IMG/VR virus record: IMGVR_UViG_3300042691_010023
Coordinates: 1 to 64,000 of that record
Origin: a virus
Strand: one strand, 5' to 3'
Length of the DNA stretch: 64,000 nucleotides
The notes beneath the pieces were generated by a model. The model did not search any database. It was not told where the DNA came from and saw only the letters and a program-made list of their open reading frames with translations. Below are positions 61,088 through 64,000 of the stretch, in pieces; the stretch's first letter is position 1; the number at the start of each line of letters is the position of its first letter. A program made the translations under genes and the position numbers.

Positions 61088-61753
61088 ATGCCAAGCCCAA
61101 TAACAGTATATGCAGACACAGTCAATCACTATATAGCAGGTGGTATAGGATTAACATGGTCACAGATAAGGGATGGAGATAGTTCTGTTGTTACAGGTGT
61201 AGGAGTAAATCCTACTACAGCACGACATTTTGTTATTGATAATGGACTCACTTATGAGTTTATGCGAACATACATACAGTTTGACCTTAGGAGCATTACA
61301 GATCCAATAACATCTATGCAATTGTATGTAAATGGAGTTAGTGGCTTTACACCAGGTAACACTACCTATGTAGCTTATGCGGGAAATAAAAGTACACTAA
61401 GTAATAGTAGTAGTGACTATAATCTCTACATAACAGCAACAGCTGGTGGCCCGGAGTTATCGACAATAACAATTCAACCAGAGATCTTCAAATCCTGCTT
61501 ATTAGATATAACAACCTACCCACCTAGAGACCCACTTGATTATTATAAAATTGCACTAGTTAGCCAACCAGACTTTCAAAACACCGTGGATGGCACTAGT
61601 GGGCAGACCCGAATACACAACAGCTCAGGAAAAATTCCATACCTTATTATAAATGGTGGGTATCCAAATGACGTTAATGGTGTAACAGGAACTTCTATGA
61701 TAAAAGTATCGGGTGTAGCAAGTGCTGATATAACAAATATAATGGGCATTTAA
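61088..61753 (+). CDS. Fibre-cluster protein with DNRLRE-like beta fold
   Basis: A 221-residue protein (YEFMRTYIQFDLRSITDPI, later FKSCLLDITTYPP). The layout of strands resembles DNRLRE-type domains. Its codon usage looks different from surrounding genes, with more AGG and C-ending codons, which suggests exchange of a receptor-contact module. Function is inferred from position only. Confidence 0.55.
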   Translation: MPSPITVYADTVNHYIAGGIGLTWSQIRDGDSSVVTGVGVNPTTARHFVIDNGLTYEFMRTYIQFDLRSITDPITSMQLYVNGVSGFTPGNTTYVAYAGNKSTLSNSSSDYNLYITATAGGPELSTITIQPEIFKSCLLDITTYPPRDPLDYYKIALVSQPDFQNTVDGTSGQTRIHNSSGKIPYLIINGGYPNDVNGVTGTSMIKVSGVASADITNIMGI

Positions 61754-61774
61754 TATTTAATATCATGTGTTGAG

Positions 61775-61782
61775 ATATTTAT
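61775..61782 (+). promoter_or_regulatory. ATATTTAT intergenic element, copy 15
   Basis: ATATTTAT followed by AATAAAGG, 13 nt before the neck protein ATG at 61796, in a 42-nt gap. Confidence 0.5.
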
Positions 61783-61795
61783 AATAAAGGCAGTC

Positions 61796-62962
61796 ATGGC
61801 AACTAATATTCCTATATGGCCTGGTAGTTCGTCATTTTATCCGGGCGAAACGCCATTCGGTTTTTACGATAATGATTACGAATTTCAGACTGATACTGAT
61901 AAAGTAGCTGATTGGTGCGCTAAACGTTTAGGTTTTCCGATAACAGATATCGAAATGCAAGACATTCAGTTTTATGCTTGTTTTGAAGAAGCTGTTACTG
62001 AATATGGAGCACAACTTAATGCATATAACATACGTGACAATATGCTTAATTTGTATGGCGGTAGTACTGGATCTAATTTAACTGGTAAAACTGTTAATCC
62101 AAACCATGGCGGATTGATTACATTAGCGTCAGCTTATGGTACAGAAGCTGGCTCAGGCGGAAATGTAAAATTTTATACCGGCAGTGTTGCAATGTCTAAC
62201 GGCAAACAAATTTACGATCTAACTGATAGTAATGTTGTTAAGTTAGAAAACGGTGTAGCTGGTATTGATGCTATAGAAATTAAAAGAATATATCATGAAG
62301 CTCCTCCTGCCTTAGTACGTTTCTTTGACCCATTTATAGGATCGGGTATAGGTACTCAACAAATGTTAGATTCATTTGGATTTGGGAGTTATTCCCCCGG
62401 TGTATCTTTTATGATGATGCCTATATATGCTGATATACTTCGTTTACAAGCAATTGAGTTTAATGATGTAGTACGTAGATCTGCATATTCATTTGAATTA
62501 AGTAAGGACCGACTACGTATATTTCCTATACCAGACGGACAAAATATAAAGAAAGTATATTTTGATTATATACTTAAAACTGATCGTTATACAGGTCCTG
62601 GAATAATAGGTACTGGTACTATATCAGATTATTCAAATGTACCGTACGAAAATGTTATATACGAAAATATTAACAGTGTCGGTCGTAGATGGATTTTTAG
62701 ATACACACTAGCGCTAGCAAAAGAATTGTTAGGATATATACGTAGTAAATATTCAGCAATACCTATACCTAATGCTGAAATAACATTGAACGGTGCAGAT
62801 TTAGTAAGTAACGGACAAGCTGAAAAAGAAGCTTTGTTAACAGAACTTAAAGAAATTTTAGATAGTATGTCTAGACAAGCACAATTGGAACGCAAGCAAG
62901 CGGAAGCTGATGCTATGCAATCGCAATTAAATAAAATGCCGTTAAAAATATACGTAGGATAA
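61796..62962 (+). CDS. 13: Neck protein gp13-like
   Basis: A 388-residue protein with features of gp13-type neck proteins: KVADWCAKRLGFPITDIEM, a central beta region, then RWIFRYTLALAKELLGYIR and an amphipathic Gln/Glu/Lys-rich C-terminal helix. T4 gp13 (309) and gp14 form the head-to-tail connector. The following gene looks like gp14, matching T4 order. Confidence 0.7.
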   Translation: MATNIPIWPGSSSFYPGETPFGFYDNDYEFQTDTDKVADWCAKRLGFPITDIEMQDIQFYACFEEAVTEYGAQLNAYNIRDNMLNLYGGSTGSNLTGKTVNPNHGGLITLASAYGTEAGSGGNVKFYTGSVAMSNGKQIYDLTDSNVVKLENGVAGIDAIEIKRIYHEAPPALVRFFDPFIGSGIGTQQMLDSFGFGSYSPGVSFMMMPIYADILRLQAIEFNDVVRRSAYSFELSKDRLRIFPIPDGQNIKKVYFDYILKTDRYTGPGIIGTGTISDYSNVPYENVIYENINSVGRRWIFRYTLALAKELLGYIRSKYSAIPIPNAEITLNGADLVSNGQAEKEALLTELKEILDSMSRQAQLERKQAEADAMQSQLNKMPLKIYVG

Positions 62963-62964
62963 TT

Positions 62965-63504
62965 ATGGCACTATTTGGGGGGTCTCGAGACGTTAGTTTA
63001 ATCAAGTCGCTTAATCGCGAAATTATCAATCGATTTATTGATATCGAGATTGCCTTGTTTAAACTAAACCTACAAATAACAGGTCAAAACATTTACGGCG
63101 AATCTAACAATAAAACATATTATCAGCCCGTACGTATTCATTGCCTAGTGTCACGTGAAGACCGTACAATCGTAGGTGATGATTTTGGATTAGATACAGC
63201 ACGTACTAGTATATTTTCATTTTTTAAACCTGACTTAGAAGCGCGTAATATATTTGTCGATGTAGGAGATATTATAGAACATGATCGTAGTATGTACCAG
63301 GTAGATAATATTACTTATGCCCAGGAATATTTTGCAGGTCGAGATGAAGCTACTGATTTAGGATATGTATTAGGCGAACGTGGCTCATATGGTTTAGATT
63401 TATCTATAGTAGTCGAAGCCCATATAACTAGACATACTTCATTAAATTTAGAACCCGTACGGTCCGGATTGAATCGTCCTAGTCAATTACCGAGGAACTT
63501 ATAA
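62965..63504 (+). CDS. 14: Neck protein gp14-like
   Basis: A 179-residue protein starting MALFGGSRDVSLIKSLNREI, with QNIYGESNNKTYYQPVRIHC, a pattern I associate with gp14-type neck proteins. It is shorter than T4 gp14 (256). Overlap with the next gene by one base and its place after gp13 support the call. Confidence 0.6.
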   Translation: MALFGGSRDVSLIKSLNREIINRFIDIEIALFKLNLQITGQNIYGESNNKTYYQPVRIHCLVSREDRTIVGDDFGLDTARTSIFSFFKPDLEARNIFVDVGDIIEHDRSMYQVDNITYAQEYFAGRDEATDLGYVLGERGSYGLDLSIVVEAHITRHTSLNLEPVRSGLNRPSQLPRNL

Positions 63505-64000
63505 TGGCAAAACCACAATTGAATAAAACATATAGTACGTACTCTACTAATCCAGGCATAGACCGTAGTACACAAATACGTCGCGATGATGATACTGTAA
63601 AAACACCTAGTTGTACAATTTACGATATCGATAATGCTATCATGTCATATCTTAGTGAAGTGATACGTCCAGAGATTGTAGATAATAATGCTATGGTTAC
63701 TGTGCCAATAGTATACGCAAATGCAGAAAAATGGGCACAGATACAAGCTAAAGGTTATATGTACGATCATAACGATCGTTTAATGACCCCATTAATATCT
63801 GTTAAACGCAATACAATAACTGAACGTGATACTATGCGTAAATTAGATGTTAATTGGAGTCCGGAAGTAGATAATGATTTTGCTAGAAATACATTGACAT
63901 TTGAAAGTCGATATTCTAAAAATAATCGTTATGATCGTTTTTCAGTTTTACAAGGTACACGACCTAAACGAGAAATATACGTATCTAGTATACCAGAGTT
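63504..64000 (+). CDS. Conserved virion structural protein, 3' end outside window
   Basis: The ATG at 63504 overlaps the previous stop (TAATG), and the frame stays open to the window edge (165 codons visible). The product contains DIDNAIMSYLSEVIRPEI and VPIVYANAEKWAQIQAKG, a pattern I recall from structural proteins next to neck genes in T4-like marine phages. It is probably a tail-completion or connector protein. Confidence 0.6.
   Translation, partial: MAKPQLNKTYSTYSTNPGIDRSTQIRRDDDTVKTPSCTIYDIDNAIMSYLSEVIRPEIVDNNAMVTVPIVYANAEKWAQIQAKGYMYDHNDRLMTPLISVKRNTITERDTMRKLDVNWSPEVDNDFARNTLTFESRYSKNNRYDRFSVLQGTRPKREIYVSSIPE

Overview
The window is a 64-kb piece of an AT-rich genome of a large T4-like tailed phage with a contractile tail (myovirus). 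All genes I support lie on the + strand, packed with short gaps or ATGA/TAATG overlaps. T4-type hallmarks are a late sigma factor (gp55-like), baseplate wedge proteins gp25 and gp6, primase, gp46/gp47 recombination functions, terminase gp17, portal gp20, prohead protease gp21, scaffold gp22, major capsid gp23, PhoH and gp13/gp14-type neck proteins. A DUF4494-like protein, a histone H1 (Hc1)-like protein and a phage ribosomal protein bS21 suggest a host in or near Bacteroidota. This is an inference; marine T4-like phages of other hosts share some of these genes.

Layout. 1-4.2 kb: small proteins of mostly unknown role plus a methyltransferase. 4.2-9.6 kb: terminator/promoter, UV-damage endonuclease, a membrane coiled-coil protein, ClpP-like protease, HD hydrolase and the gp55-like sigma factor. 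9.6-25.9 kb: baseplate and tail structure (spike-like protein, gp25, gp6 and several large structural proteins). 26-30.6 kb: DNA metabolism (T7-type endonuclease I, DnaG-type primase, and gp47 and gp46 fused in one polypeptide). 30.6-41.9 kb: a giant mosaic fibre, two glycine-rich adhesin-like proteins and small accessory proteins. 41.9-47.2 kb: a nucleotidyltransferase-ligase fusion, small proteins and a lysis cassette (L,D-transpeptidase-like endolysin, holin-like, and an overlapping spanin-like pair). 47.2-58.6 kb: packaging and head genes, interrupted by the bS21 unit. 58.7-64 kb: PhoH, a second fibre cluster and neck genes, with the last gene cut by the window end.

Regulation. Two signals recur. 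The first is an ATATTTAT element followed by an A/T-rich stretch, found in 15 intergenic gaps just upstream of start codons. It reads as the reverse complement of the T4 late-promoter core and may be this phage's late promoter or a translation element. The second is a sigma70-like promoter (TTG, 15 nt, then GTTATTATAWT) before the ClpP-like gene, before the primase block and before bS21, with weaker relatives elsewhere. Convincing intrinsic terminators follow bS21 and the capsid gene, and a large-loop one precedes the UV endonuclease.

Most notable points: the shared ATATTTAT element, the Mre11-Rad50 (gp47-gp46) fusion, the adenylyltransferase-ligase fusion with a possible prohead-protease site between its domains, the separately transcribed phage bS21, the unusual lysis cassette, and the repeat-driven fibre locus with an exact 87-bp duplication. 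No tRNA, rRNA, CRISPR array or insertion sequence was seen, and no gene-free stretch exceeds 300 bases.
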